Assembly: GCA_900322135.1 (NCBI GenBank)
Contig: ONYP01000022.1
Span: forward strand, 1-34,552
DNA from: an uncultured Prevotellaceae bacterium
GTDB taxonomy: Bacteria; Bacteroidota; Bacteroidia; Bacteroidales; Muribaculaceae
Direction of reading: 5' to 3'
Length of the DNA stretch: 34,552 nt
A program made the translations under genes and the position numbers. The notes below the pieces were generated by a model, which searched no databases, had not been told where the DNA came from, and saw nothing but the letters and a program-made list of their open reading frames with translations. Positions 15,527 through 23,260 of the stretch are shown here, piece by piece (within the stretch, counting starts at the first letter, position 1; every line of letters starts with the position of its first letter).

Positions 15527-16489
15527 ATGAAGCAGTTATTGAAGATATGGATTCTGGTTGTGGCAATGGTGACGGGTGGAGCCCTGCCGCCACAGGTCAC
15601 TGGCGACAGTGGCATAACCACACAGTGGAGTACCCAGGCCAAGAGCAAGAAAAAAACCAAGAAACAGGCAAAAAACAAAGCCAAGAAAGAGAAAAAGAGC
15701 AAGGCTCCGACCAAGAAATCGGGCAAGCAGCACTCGGCTGCCACCACCTCGACACTGACAAGTGTCCCCGTTATAGGCAAGACGAATGCCACTGCTGCAC
15801 AGCCGCAGAGCACCAACACACTGCTAGGTGTAGGCATCCCCAAGGGGGTCTTCAACCAGGTGCTTAACTACCAGTCCATCAGGGTAAACTTCAACCCTTC
15901 GCTGAGGATTCCCAACTGTGTGGCCTATGAGTTGACGGCAACGATGGTCGATATGTCTGACGCCCCCGGCCACGAAGTGCGCAAGAACTACAACTACAGC
16001 AAGGACCCGAGCGTCAAGTCGTGTCCTGAGAACTGGGAATACAAGGGCAGCGGCTACAGCCGCGGTCACATGGCCCCTGCCATGGATATGCGCTGGGACA
16101 AGACTGCGATGAAGGAGTGTTTCTACATGACCAACATGTGCCCGCAGGACACCAAACTCAACAATGACTACTGGCGCGTGCTCGAGGAGCGGGTGCACCG
16201 CTGGGCCAAGCGCGACAAGCGCATCCTGGTCTTCACCGGGCCCATCATGGGCAAGAATCCCAAGAAAATCGGCAAGGACAAGCAGAATATCGCCGTGCCC
16301 GACGCCTTCTTCAAGGTGCTGTATGCCCCTGAGCAGGGGCGTGCCATCGCCTTCATCTACCCCAACCAGCCCTGCCCCGGCGGCATCAGCAAGTATGCCG
16401 TCACAGTCGCCGAGGTGGAGCGCCGCACGGGCCTCACCTTCTCGAGCGCCATCCCTAAGCGGCAGTGCAAAGTCGCCGATTGGGAATAA
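15527..16489 (+). CDS. Secreted DNA/RNA non-specific endonuclease, copy 2, with Lys-rich linker
   Basis: 320 residues from ATG 15527. The signal peptide is MKQLLKIWILVVAMVTGGALP, so the enzyme is exported. Residues 38-67 are extremely rich in Lys (AKSKKKTKKQAKNKAKKEKK and on), a basic linker that could hold nucleic acid or anionic surface polymers. The nuclease domain follows at about 110-315: GYSRGHMAPAMDMRWDKTAM with catalytic His181, MTNMCPQ with metal-binding Asn203, LVFTGPIMG, and KYAVTVAEVERRTGLTF. It is more like copy 3 (17679-18572) than copy 1 at the active site. It lies 35 bases after copy 1 and is likely co-transcribed with it. Confidence 0.9.
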   Translation: MKQLLKIWILVVAMVTGGALPPQVTGDSGITTQWSTQAKSKKKTKKQAKNKAKKEKKSKAPTKKSGKQHSAATTSTLTSVPVIGKTNATAAQPQSTNTLLGVGIPKGVFNQVLNYQSIRVNFNPSLRIPNCVAYELTATMVDMSDAPGHEVRKNYNYSKDPSVKSCPENWEYKGSGYSRGHMAPAMDMRWDKTAMKECFYMTNMCPQDTKLNNDYWRVLEERVHRWAKRDKRILVFTGPIMGKNPKKIGKDKQNIAVPDAFFKVLYAPEQGRAIAFIYPNQPCPGGISKYAVTVAEVERRTGLTFSSAIPKRQCKVADWE

Positions 16490-16662
16490 TAAACTGCAAA
16501 TCTTTAACTCGGCGAACGCACGCTTTCAAAAAACTACAAATTACACAAATGTAGTTAATTTGCATCCGCACGCTTTCTTCAAACAAATGAACAGTCTGAG
16601 TTGTTTGAGGGCACCCGCATACAAAGCATGAAGCCCGAACCCATAATGAAGGGGCAAGGTCA

Positions 16663-17523
16663 CTAGAGAGCGAGGCGCAGCCCGAGGTGGCCGTCCTTGA
16701 GCGTCTGGTGGTAGTAGTTCCTGTGCGACACACGGCAGCGCCCACCGTCATGGCCATAACTGCCGCCACGGTCCACGCGGAGAGAGCCCGAAGTTGGACC
16801 CGTAGGATTTGTCTGAGCGCCACTCGTGTAACTGCCCCACGAATCCTGGCACCATTCATACACATTGCCACTCATATCAAAGATGCCCAATTCATTGGGT
16901 GCCTTGGTGGCGACAGGCTGTATGGTAGTGCTAGTACCATCCCAATACCATGCGACCTCGTTGATGTCGTTGCTGCCGGCATATTTATAGCCCAGGCTCT
17001 TGTTGCCGCCACGGGCTGCATATTCCCACTCGGCCTCGGTGGGCAGGCGGAAAGTCTTTCCTGTCAACTCGTTCAATTCAGCGACGAACATCTGACAATC
17101 TTCCCAAGAGACTTGTTCCACGGGATGTTGCAGGTTGCCCTGGGAGTTACTCGGATTGCTGCCCATCACAGCCTGCCATAGTTCTTGCGTCACCTCGGTC
17201 TGGCCGATGCAATAACTCGACAATGTCACCTGATGGGCTGGCTTCTCAATATCGCTGGCTTCTGTGTCATCATCGCTTGCGCCCATCATGAAGGTGCCAC
17301 CCTCGACAATCACCATCGTGAAGGTCACGCCATTGACCGTGAATGTCTGGGTCGCGGGCGGATTGGGGTTGATGTTGCCCAGCACGATGTCAATCAGCAA
17401 TGTAATGTCGTTGATGTCCACTTTGCCGTCGTAATTCACATCACCCTGTAAATAGTCGGCACTAGCGGTTTGCGGCAACAAAGCCGCTAACAGCAAAATG
17501 AGAGATTGTAATGTTTTTTTCAT
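16663..17523 (-). CDS. Secreted formylglycine-enzyme-like (SUMF1 fold) protein with dockerin-like repeat
   Basis: 286 residues. The signal peptide MKKTLQSLILLLAALLPQTASA is followed by one Asp-rich calcium-loop repeat (GDVNYDGKVDINDITLLIDIVLG, residues 27-49). The SUMF1-type domain fills 60-286: VEGGTFMMGASDDD, GQTEVTQELWQAVMG, HPVEQVSWEDC, FRLPTEAEWEYAARGG, MSGNVYEWCQD and RGGSYGHDGGRCRVSHRNYY. True formylglycine-generating enzymes carry a Cys pair near that last motif. Here the RGGSY segment has Gly-His-Asp instead and only one Cys (263), so sulfatase-activating activity is unlikely. Such proteins often serve as binding or structural domains. It is on the opposite strand between nuclease copies 2 and 3. 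Confidence 0.85.
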   Translation of the reverse strand: MKKTLQSLILLLAALLPQTASADYLQGDVNYDGKVDINDITLLIDIVLGNINPNPPATQTFTVNGVTFTMVIVEGGTFMMGASDDDTEASDIEKPAHQVTLSSYCIGQTEVTQELWQAVMGSNPSNSQGNLQHPVEQVSWEDCQMFVAELNELTGKTFRLPTEAEWEYAARGGNKSLGYKYAGSNDINEVAWYWDGTSTTIQPVATKAPNELGIFDMSGNVYEWCQDSWGSYTSGAQTNPTGPTSGSLRVDRGGSYGHDGGRCRVSHRNYYHQTLKDGHLGLRLAL

Positions 17524-17566
17524 TGAATAATTGGTTTAAGAAATGATTAATTTGCTTTCATGCTCA

Positions 17567-17574
17567 CAAAAATA
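17567..17574 (-). promoter_or_regulatory. -7 box of the SUMF1-like gene
   Basis: TATTTTTG on the minus strand, 43 bases before the ATG, with a TTG about 18 bases upstream. Confidence 0.5.
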
Positions 17575-17648
17575 CGAAAAAATTTGGAGAACCAAAATTT
17601 TTCAGCGTCTTTGCTAGGGCATTTTGGTTTCTTTTTATTAAAATCAAG

Positions 17649-17656
17649 TATCTTTG
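17649..17656 (+). promoter_or_regulatory. -7 box of endonuclease copy 3 and mnmE
   Basis: TATCTTTG, 22 bases before the ATG at 17679. A TTTG upstream gives a spacer of about 22 bases. It should drive both the nuclease and the overlapping mnmE. Confidence 0.55.
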
Positions 17657-17678
17657 TGGGCGAGAAACAAGCATTGAG

Positions 17679-18572
17679 ATGACAAAGAAACAGAAGAGAA
17701 AGTTGTATTACCTGTTGGCGCTGTTGCTATTGGCACTGGCGGGATATCATGGTTACCAGAAGAGCGGCTTCTACAAGAGCGCCTATAACGAGGACCTGCC
17801 CGGCCAGGAAACCACCCGGCAGGACAGTCAGGAGGGCAAGGAGTACCAGTCTACCGGCGACCCGTCGCTGCTGGATGTGAAGTTGCCCAAGGACCTGGCC
17901 AACCAAACGGTGCGCTACAAAGCCATCACGGTATATTTCAACAAGGATTACCGTGTGCCCAACTGCGTCGCCTATGAGCTGACCAACACCATGACATCAA
18001 TGGCCGACTCGCGTGACGCCGAGAACCGTGCCGACTACAAGTTTGAGCGCGACCACGATGTCAAGGGCTGCCCCGACTGGTGGGATTACAAGGAGAGCGG
18101 CTACACACGCGGCCACATGGCCCCGGCGATGGACATGCGCTGGGACAAGACGGCGATGGAGCAGTGCTTCCTGATGACCAACATCTGTCCGCAGCTCGAT
18201 GAGATGAACGACGGCGAGTGGCGCCACATCGAGGAGGCGGTGCACAAGTGGTCACGCACGGCAGGACGCCTCATCATCTTCACGGGTCCCATCTTCACCG
18301 ACAACATGGACCGCATCGGCAAGCATGGTGACATTGCCGTCCCCGAAAGTTTCTTCAAGGTCATCTATTCGCCCAAGCAGAATAGGGCCATCGCCTTTGT
18401 GATGGAAAACAAGGGCATGCCTAACAGCTGGACCAACTACGCCACCACCATCGACAAGGTGGAGGAACTCACGGGATATGACTTCCTCGCATTGCTCCAA
18501 GACAATGTGGAGAATGTCATCGAGAGTAAAGAGAACATCAAGGACTGGCCCGCTTACTATCCACGCCGATGA
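17679..18572 (+). CDS. Membrane-anchored DNA/RNA non-specific endonuclease, copy 3
   Basis: 297 residues. The N-terminus MTKKQKRKLYYLLALLLLALAGYHGY is a basic stretch followed by one membrane helix (about 9-22), so the enzyme is anchored with its domain outside the cytosol. The nuclease domain has GYTRGHMAPAMDMRWDKTAM with catalytic His146, LMTNICPQ with metal-binding Asn168, and LIIFTGPIF. It is close to copy 2. The stop TGA overlaps the mnmE start as ATGA, so translation of mnmE is coupled to this gene, an unexpected pairing of an exported nuclease with a tRNA-modification GTPase. Confidence 0.9.
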   Translation: MTKKQKRKLYYLLALLLLALAGYHGYQKSGFYKSAYNEDLPGQETTRQDSQEGKEYQSTGDPSLLDVKLPKDLANQTVRYKAITVYFNKDYRVPNCVAYELTNTMTSMADSRDAENRADYKFERDHDVKGCPDWWDYKESGYTRGHMAPAMDMRWDKTAMEQCFLMTNICPQLDEMNDGEWRHIEEAVHKWSRTAGRLIIFTGPIFTDNMDRIGKHGDIAVPESFFKVIYSPKQNRAIAFVMENKGMPNSWTNYATTIDKVEELTGYDFLALLQDNVENVIESKENIKDWPAYYPRR

Positions 18573-19966
18573 ACAATATTGAATTAACCGCCTATTCCGG
18601 CGACACCATTTGTGCAGTCTCCACGCCACCGGGGCGCGGAGGCATCGCCGTCATCCGTGTGAGCGGCCCGCAGGCGCTCGACATCGTGCAAGGGCGTTGG
18701 CAAGGAAAACCGCTCGCCGATATGCCATCCCACACCGTCCACCTGGGACAACTGACCGACTCTAACGGCGAAATCCTTGACCAGGCGGTCCTGACCGTCT
18801 ACCACACGCCCAACTCGTTCACTGGCGAGGATGTGGTGGAACTGGCTTGCCACGGCTCGACATGGATTCAGCAGCAGGTCATCCAGACGCTGATTGATGC
18901 AGGCTGCCGCCATGCCACGGCAGGCGAATTCACACGCCGCGCCTTTGCCAACGGACGCATGGATCTGTCGCAGGCCGAGGCCGTCGCTGATGTCATCGAG
19001 GCGCAATCCCGCGCCGCCCACCGCGTGGCGATGAGCCAGATGCGCGGCCGCTACAGCGACGAGCTGAGGGGCCTGCGTGACAAACTGCTTCACTTTGTGG
19101 CACTCATCGAGCTGGAACTGGACTTCAGCGAGGAGGATGTGACCTTTGCCGACCGTAGCGAGGTGACGGCATTGGCACGCGACATCCACGCCCTCATCGG
19201 CCGCCTTGCCGACAGCTACCGTGACGGCAACGCCATCCGCAACGGCGTGCCTGTGGCCATCGTGGGCCAAACCAATGCCGGAAAATCCACATTGCTGAAC
19301 GCCCTGCTGCGTGACGACCGTGCCCTGGTGAGCGACATCCACGGCACCACGCGCGACACCATCGAGGACACCGTGATGATGGGCGGCACCCTGTACCGCT
19401 TCATCGACACCGCCGGCATCCGCCAGTCAAGCGACGCCGTCGAGCGGATGGGTATCGAGCGCACCTGGCAGGCTATTGACAAAGCCAATGTCGTGCTGTG
19501 GGTTGTCGATGTCACCAGCGCCGACACCAGCATGGCCAGCGACATCCTGACGCACTGCAACGGCAAGGCCCTCATCGCCGTGCTCAACAAGACCGACCTC
19601 GACGACGATATTGCAGCGAGGAGTGAACTCAACGACCTCCTGCCCGAGGGGACACCGGTTGTGGCCATCAGCGCCAAGTGTGACGACGACATCGAGGCCC
19701 TGCGCAGCCTCATCGTTGAGACTGCCGCCCTGCCCGATGTGGACAGCGACGCCGTCATTGTCACCAATGCCCGCCACTACCAGGCCCTGACCCGCGCACG
19801 CGATGCCATCGCCCGTGCCATCGACGGCCTGAACAGCGGCCTGAGTGGAGACCTGCTCGACCAGGACATCCGCGAATGCCTCCACTGGCTCGGCGAAATC
19901 ACCGGCGAAATCACCACCGACAACATCCTCGGCGAAATCTTCGCCCACTTCTGCATCGGCAAGTAG
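18569..19966 (+). CDS. mnmE: tRNA modification GTPase MnmE
   Basis: 465 residues. The N-terminal tetrahydrofolate-binding domain begins TICAVSTPPGRGGIAVIRVSGP. The GTPase domain has G1 GQTNAGKST (near 232), G2/G3 GTTRDTIEDT and DTAGIR, and G4 NKTDLDD. The C-terminal end FCIGK carries the conserved Cys. With MnmG it installs the carboxymethylaminomethyl group on the wobble uridine of certain tRNAs, in the cytosol. It starts by ATGA overlap with nuclease copy 3. Its last five codons and part of the stop lie in an 18-base direct repeat whose second copy is at 21716-21733, so the gene end appears to be an integration site that still encodes the complete protein. Confidence 0.97.
   Translation: MNNIELTAYSGDTICAVSTPPGRGGIAVIRVSGPQALDIVQGRWQGKPLADMPSHTVHLGQLTDSNGEILDQAVLTVYHTPNSFTGEDVVELACHGSTWIQQQVIQTLIDAGCRHATAGEFTRRAFANGRMDLSQAEAVADVIEAQSRAAHRVAMSQMRGRYSDELRGLRDKLLHFVALIELELDFSEEDVTFADRSEVTALARDIHALIGRLADSYRDGNAIRNGVPVAIVGQTNAGKSTLLNALLRDDRALVSDIHGTTRDTIEDTVMMGGTLYRFIDTAGIRQSSDAVERMGIERTWQAIDKANVVLWVVDVTSADTSMASDILTHCNGKALIAVLNKTDLDDDIAARSELNDLLPEGTPVVAISAKCDDDIEALRSLIVETAALPDVDSDAVIVTNARHYQALTRARDAIARAIDGLNSGLSGDLLDQDIRECLHWLGEITGEITTDNILGEIFAHFCIGK
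19948..19965 (+). other. Proximal att-like repeat (mnmE end)
   Basis: CTTCTGCATCGGCAAGTA; with the following G it gives the mnmE stop TAG. It is identical to 21716-21733. Confidence 0.7.
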
Positions 19967-19997
19967 AGTTTTAGAAACAACTCTGACCGTCTAGCTC

Positions 19998-20086
19998 CGG
20001 GCGAAATGTATCCAATTATTTGCAGATTTCGCCCGAAATATTCACAATTCGGGCGAAATCTATCCATTTTGAGCTAGATTTCGCCC
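19998..20086. repeat. Two tandem GGGCGAAAT hairpins next to the att-like repeat
   Basis: GGGCGAAAT at 19999-20007 and 20051-20059 each pairs with ATTTCGCCC at 20026-20034 and 20078-20086. The two 37-base units are similar throughout (TATCCA follows each left arm) and repeat with a 52-base period. A fifth GGCGAAAT lies inside mnmE at 19931-19938. They may be recombinase-binding sites, terminators of mnmE, or a structured RNA. Confidence 0.8.
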
Positions 20087-20152
20087 AAAAATCTTTGTTT
20101 ATCTCAAAGGTTTGTCGTTACTTTGCGATAGAAAACAAAATGAGTATCATCT

Positions 20153-21580
20153 ATGGAGACAATCATTGGAAGGGAACTCGAGATAAAGAGGCTAAGGGCT
20201 GCTGTTGAGAGTACCAAGCCTGAATTTGTGGCCTTGTATGGACGCAGGCGTGTGGGAAAGACTTTCTTAATCAATCAGGTCTTTCGGAATCAGTTCGTCT
20301 TCAAAATGACTGGCGTTATTGAAGGCAAACTGAGAGACCAATTTACGGCATTTGCCGATGCCATGTACGACCATGGATTCGATATGCCGGAACAGCCGAA
20401 GGACTGGATGCAGGCATTTATCATGCTGAAACATGCTTTGAAGCAGAAAGTGGAAAGTGGCGAACGATGCGTCATTTTTATTGACGAATTGCCCGCATTG
20501 GATGCCGAAGGTTCAAATGTGGCTGGGGCGGTAGGCTATTTTTGGAATAGTTGGGCAAGCCAGTACGATAACATCATTTTCATCATTTGCGGCAGTGCAA
20601 CAAGTTGGATGATCACCAATGTCATCGACAGCAAGGGAGGACTGCATGACCGCATTACAGTTGAAATGCCTATCCATCCGTTTACACTTAAAGAGGTGGA
20701 GGCTTATCTTGATAGCAAACATTTCGTTTGGAACCGTCAGATGATACTCCAAGCCTATATGGTCTTTGGAGGCATACCCTATTACTTGAGCTTGTTAGAT
20801 TCAGAGGAAAGTTTGGTACAGAATGTGGATCGCCTATTCTTCAGCCAGGACATGCAGATGCGCCGTGAGTTCCGCCGTCTTTTCAATACCCTCTATAAGA
20901 ATCCAGATAGATACATCGATATCATCAGGGCTTTGGGCAAAAGCCGCAAAGGCATGACTCGTGAGGAACTGGCAAAAGAACTGAAAAGCGCCAACAACGG
21001 TCATCTGGGAAAGCGATTGGAAGATCTCGTCCATTGTGACCTCATACGCAAGAATATTGTGCGCGAGAAGGAAATCAAGCGAAAAGATGCCATCTATCAG
21101 CTATGCGACTTTTTCAGTCTGTTCTACCTTACTTTTATCGACCGGGCAGGGGTAGAGCAACAGTACTGGGCACATCACATCAACACCCCGGAAATCAATT
21201 CCTGGATGGGGCTAACCTATGAGCGTATTTGTCTTGCTCATATCCAACAGATCAAGCATGCGCTACGAATAGATGCGATATCAACCCTCAGCTATTCCTG
21301 GCGTAGTAAAATATCCAAGCCTGCCGCCCAAATAGACATCATCATTGAGCGGGCAGACAGAATCGTCAACATATGCGAAGTGAAGTATAGCCAGAATGAA
21401 TATGAGCTGAATAAAGAGGAATACGACAAGATCTGCAAACGAAGCAATGCCTTTATTCAAGAAACAGGCCTGAGGCATGCACCTTGGATAACCATGATAA
21501 CCACCGAAGGTGTGGCACAAGGTAAATACGCTGGCATGATCCAAAGCCAGGTGAAGCTCGACGATCTATTTGCTATTTAA
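20153..21580 (+). CDS. AAA-type ATPase with C-terminal nuclease-like (DUF234) domain
   Basis: 475 residues. Residues 1-230 form an archaeal-ATPase-type domain: IGRELEIKRL at 5-14, Walker A GRRRVGKT at 30-37, Walker B CVIFIDELPAL at 106-116, and an ICGSATSWM sensor-like segment. About 260-345 looks like a winged helix (MTREELAKELKSANNGHLGKRLEDLVHCDLIRK). The C-terminus has QIDIIIE then ICEVKYS, giving Asp395, Glu409 and Lys411 in a PD-(D/E)XK arrangement. This family is widespread in Bacteroidetes and archaea and is often found on islands; its role is unclear, with defence or toxin-like functions only proposed. It is the sole gene between the two mnmE-end repeats. Confidence 0.88.
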   Translation: METIIGRELEIKRLRAAVESTKPEFVALYGRRRVGKTFLINQVFRNQFVFKMTGVIEGKLRDQFTAFADAMYDHGFDMPEQPKDWMQAFIMLKHALKQKVESGERCVIFIDELPALDAEGSNVAGAVGYFWNSWASQYDNIIFIICGSATSWMITNVIDSKGGLHDRITVEMPIHPFTLKEVEAYLDSKHFVWNRQMILQAYMVFGGIPYYLSLLDSEESLVQNVDRLFFSQDMQMRREFRRLFNTLYKNPDRYIDIIRALGKSRKGMTREELAKELKSANNGHLGKRLEDLVHCDLIRKNIVREKEIKRKDAIYQLCDFFSLFYLTFIDRAGVEQQYWAHHINTPEINSWMGLTYERICLAHIQQIKHALRIDAISTLSYSWRSKISKPAAQIDIIIERADRIVNICEVKYSQNEYELNKEEYDKICKRSNAFIQETGLRHAPWITMITTEGVAQGKYAGMIQSQVKLDDLFAI

Positions 21581-21715
21581 TCAGTCTTTATGGGGGAAAT
21601 GACCGTTAAACTAAGTCAAAAGTGTTAAATGTGAAGGCTTTGAAAGTTGTACTTCAAAACTCTACCACATTTGTATCGCTTAATATATAAATATATTATA
21701 ATCAATTAGTTACAT

Positions 21716-21733
21716 CTTCTGCATCGGCAAGTA
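21716..21733 (+). other. Distal att-like repeat
   Basis: An exact second copy of CTTCTGCATCGGCAAGTA, not in a gene; followed by ATCGAG, so the reading here would end in TAA rather than TAG. The stretch before it (21581-21715) is AT-rich with no gene. Confidence 0.7.
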
Positions 21734-21753
21734 ATCGAGTCATTTTTGAGCTT

Positions 21754-22425
21754 ATGAAAATTGAAGAATTTAGGAATTTAATGCGTATCCCTTTTGATGC
21801 TAACAACATAGAGGATCGATTTGAACAAATTGCAGAAATCCTAAAGAAGTGTTGCGTTATAGAATTTGAGGATGAGGAGTACCGAATCCTGGATTTTGAA
21901 TTCTATTTCTATAACAAAAACCATCGAGATATTTCGGTTCATCCCAGGAATTCTGATGCTTTATGCTGGTACTTCAACGATTTTGGAGGAATAGATTTAA
22001 ACTTTGAAAGTAGAATTGAAAAGGAAGCGAAGAATTCTTTAAAATACAGGCTCTCTGAGAATTCCTACTTTGGCGGTATCCTTATTCGACAAATTCAGAA
22101 CATAAAAGATGGAACGCTCTACGATGGTCCTTGGAAGGTCGCAGAGCTATTTCGAGTATTCAATGCTGCATCCCAAATGCAGAGAAATCCCATTTTAAAG
22201 ATGAGGACAATTAACCAGATAGACTTTATGGAGCCGATGGAAAGAGTCAATCTTTTGGGGAGCTACAAAGGTACCACTGACAAGGAGAAGGCCAAAGCCA
22301 AAGCTGATAATAACCTTAAGACATCTTTTGTCGGCTATTCTAAATCTGATATGAACGAATTAGAAGAGCTACTTGACCATTTCAGCAAATGCAAATATCG
22401 TTATTGCTGGAAAAAGCCAAAATGA
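21754..22425 (+). CDS. Hypothetical protein in AT-rich DNA
   Basis: 223 residues, not recognised with confidence. It starts MKIEEFRNLMRIPFDANNIEDRFEQ, has no signal peptide or membrane helix, and should be cytosolic. The segment RILDFEFYFYNKNHRDISVHPRN followed by WYFNDFGGIDLNFES and YFGGILIRQIQNI has the flavour of a single enzyme domain with conserved aromatic and acidic positions. The C-terminal part is Lys-rich and ends KYRYCWKKPK. Base use is much richer in A and T than in the neighbouring core genes, suggesting acquisition. It begins 20 bases after the distal att-like repeat and faces the deiminase gene, with a 7-base gap between stops. Confidence 0.7.
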   Translation: MKIEEFRNLMRIPFDANNIEDRFEQIAEILKKCCVIEFEDEEYRILDFEFYFYNKNHRDISVHPRNSDALCWYFNDFGGIDLNFESRIEKEAKNSLKYRLSENSYFGGILIRQIQNIKDGTLYDGPWKVAELFRVFNAASQMQRNPILKMRTINQIDFMEPMERVNLLGSYKGTTDKEKAKAKADNNLKTSFVGYSKSDMNELEELLDHFSKCKYRYCWKKPK

Positions 22426-22432
22426 ATACCGT

Positions 22433-23260
22433 CTAATTCATAAGGATATTCCACGTACAGCAGTTTAGGGCGCCGCCTTCGCTGACAACACTTTTACAAT
22501 CTTGCACTGAGTGACATTCACAGGTAGGGAATGCCTGGGCGATCTGTCTGAATGCAATCTCGCCGAGTTTGTCGTCAATCATAGGGACAAAGATATGCTG
22601 GCCCAAGTGCAGGAAGTTGAGGTATGCCCAGCTGTTGTCAGTGTAATGGCCATAATGCAGCTCGGTGATGTTGAAATGAGGACTAAGCGCCGCCAGCAGT
22701 TTCTTGCGCAGGGTTTTGTCAAAGTCGCAATAATTGTTGAGCAGCACGTTCCCGCCTCCCATATACCGCACCATGCCGTCGGCGTGTCCGTATTCTTCAT
22801 AGATGTCCCAGGGAATCAAAACAGGCTCAGCTTCCAACAATTCAGTCAGTTCTTCTATTAGCCTGTTGTGGCTATATTGTGGGTTCTCACTAAAAATTTT
22901 GTCAGTCATTATTACCTTGTCTCCACAACTGACTACGTTGCCGCCATCAATGACCAAATCGTTATCTATCACCGTCAAACCCAGTTCTGAAAGGATAGAG
23001 GAAGTGTCAGGTTTATATTCTGGAACGTTACGCAGATAGTCGGGCGTGTAGTTGAACTTTACAAACTTCGTTTCACTCACCTGCACGGGCATATAGTCGC
23101 GTGCCCAAATGTGTAAATCGGATTCGGTGCAAGGCAGTTGTTCCCACTCCACGTGATGCCTGTCAAATGACGAAAACAGAGAATCGGCTGCCTGACAATA
23201 AGCGTCTGAGCATAATCCCTTTGCTATAAAAACTTTGTTGGTTTCAAAATTGGTAATCAT
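22433..23260 (-). CDS. Agmatine deiminase / peptidyl-arginine deiminase family protein
   Basis: 275 residues from ATG 23260, preceded by AAAGGAAT; the frame extends five codons up to a TTG. Motifs of the guanidino-group-modifying fold are present: IWARDYMPVQV (the WxRDxxP motif), VIDGGNVV (substrate acid region), GHADGMVRYMGGGNVL (catalytic His) and SEGGALNCCTWN at the end, whose first Cys aligns with the nucleophile. Members hydrolyse agmatine or a terminal arginine to the ureido product plus ammonia. At 275 residues it is shorter than typical agmatine deiminases (about 350), so the substrate is uncertain. There is no signal peptide. Base use is AT-rich, like the gene it faces. Confidence 0.82.
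   Translation of the reverse strand: MITNFETNKVFIAKGLCSDAYCQAADSLFSSFDRHHVEWEQLPCTESDLHIWARDYMPVQVSETKFVKFNYTPDYLRNVPEYKPDTSSILSELGLTVIDNDLVIDGGNVVSCGDKVIMTDKIFSENPQYSHNRLIEELTELLEAEPVLIPWDIYEEYGHADGMVRYMGGGNVLLNNYCDFDKTLRKKLLAALSPHFNITELHYGHYTDNSWAYLNFLHLGQHIFVPMIDDKLGEIAFRQIAQAFPTCECHSVQDCKSVVSEGGALNCCTWNILMN

Larger units (their letters stand above)
19948..21733 (+). mobile_element. Putative small island integrated at the 3' end of mnmE
   Basis: The exact 18-base repeat CTTCTGCATCGGCAAGTA occurs at 19948-19965 (end of mnmE, encoding FCIGK) and again at 21716-21733, 1768 bases away, outside any gene. Insertion at these codons while restoring the gene is the known behaviour of SGI1-type tyrosine-recombinase islands. 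Between the copies lie an array of GGCGAAAT motifs, one ATPase gene and an AT-rich stretch (21581-21715). No integrase is present, so it is a remnant or a passively moved cassette. That the repeats are attachment sites is inferred from their position and identity. Confidence 0.7.

Noticed and set aside
19998-20086. CRISPR array
   Set aside because: There are only two units, they are inverted-repeat hairpins rather than repeat-spacer units, and no cas gene is near.
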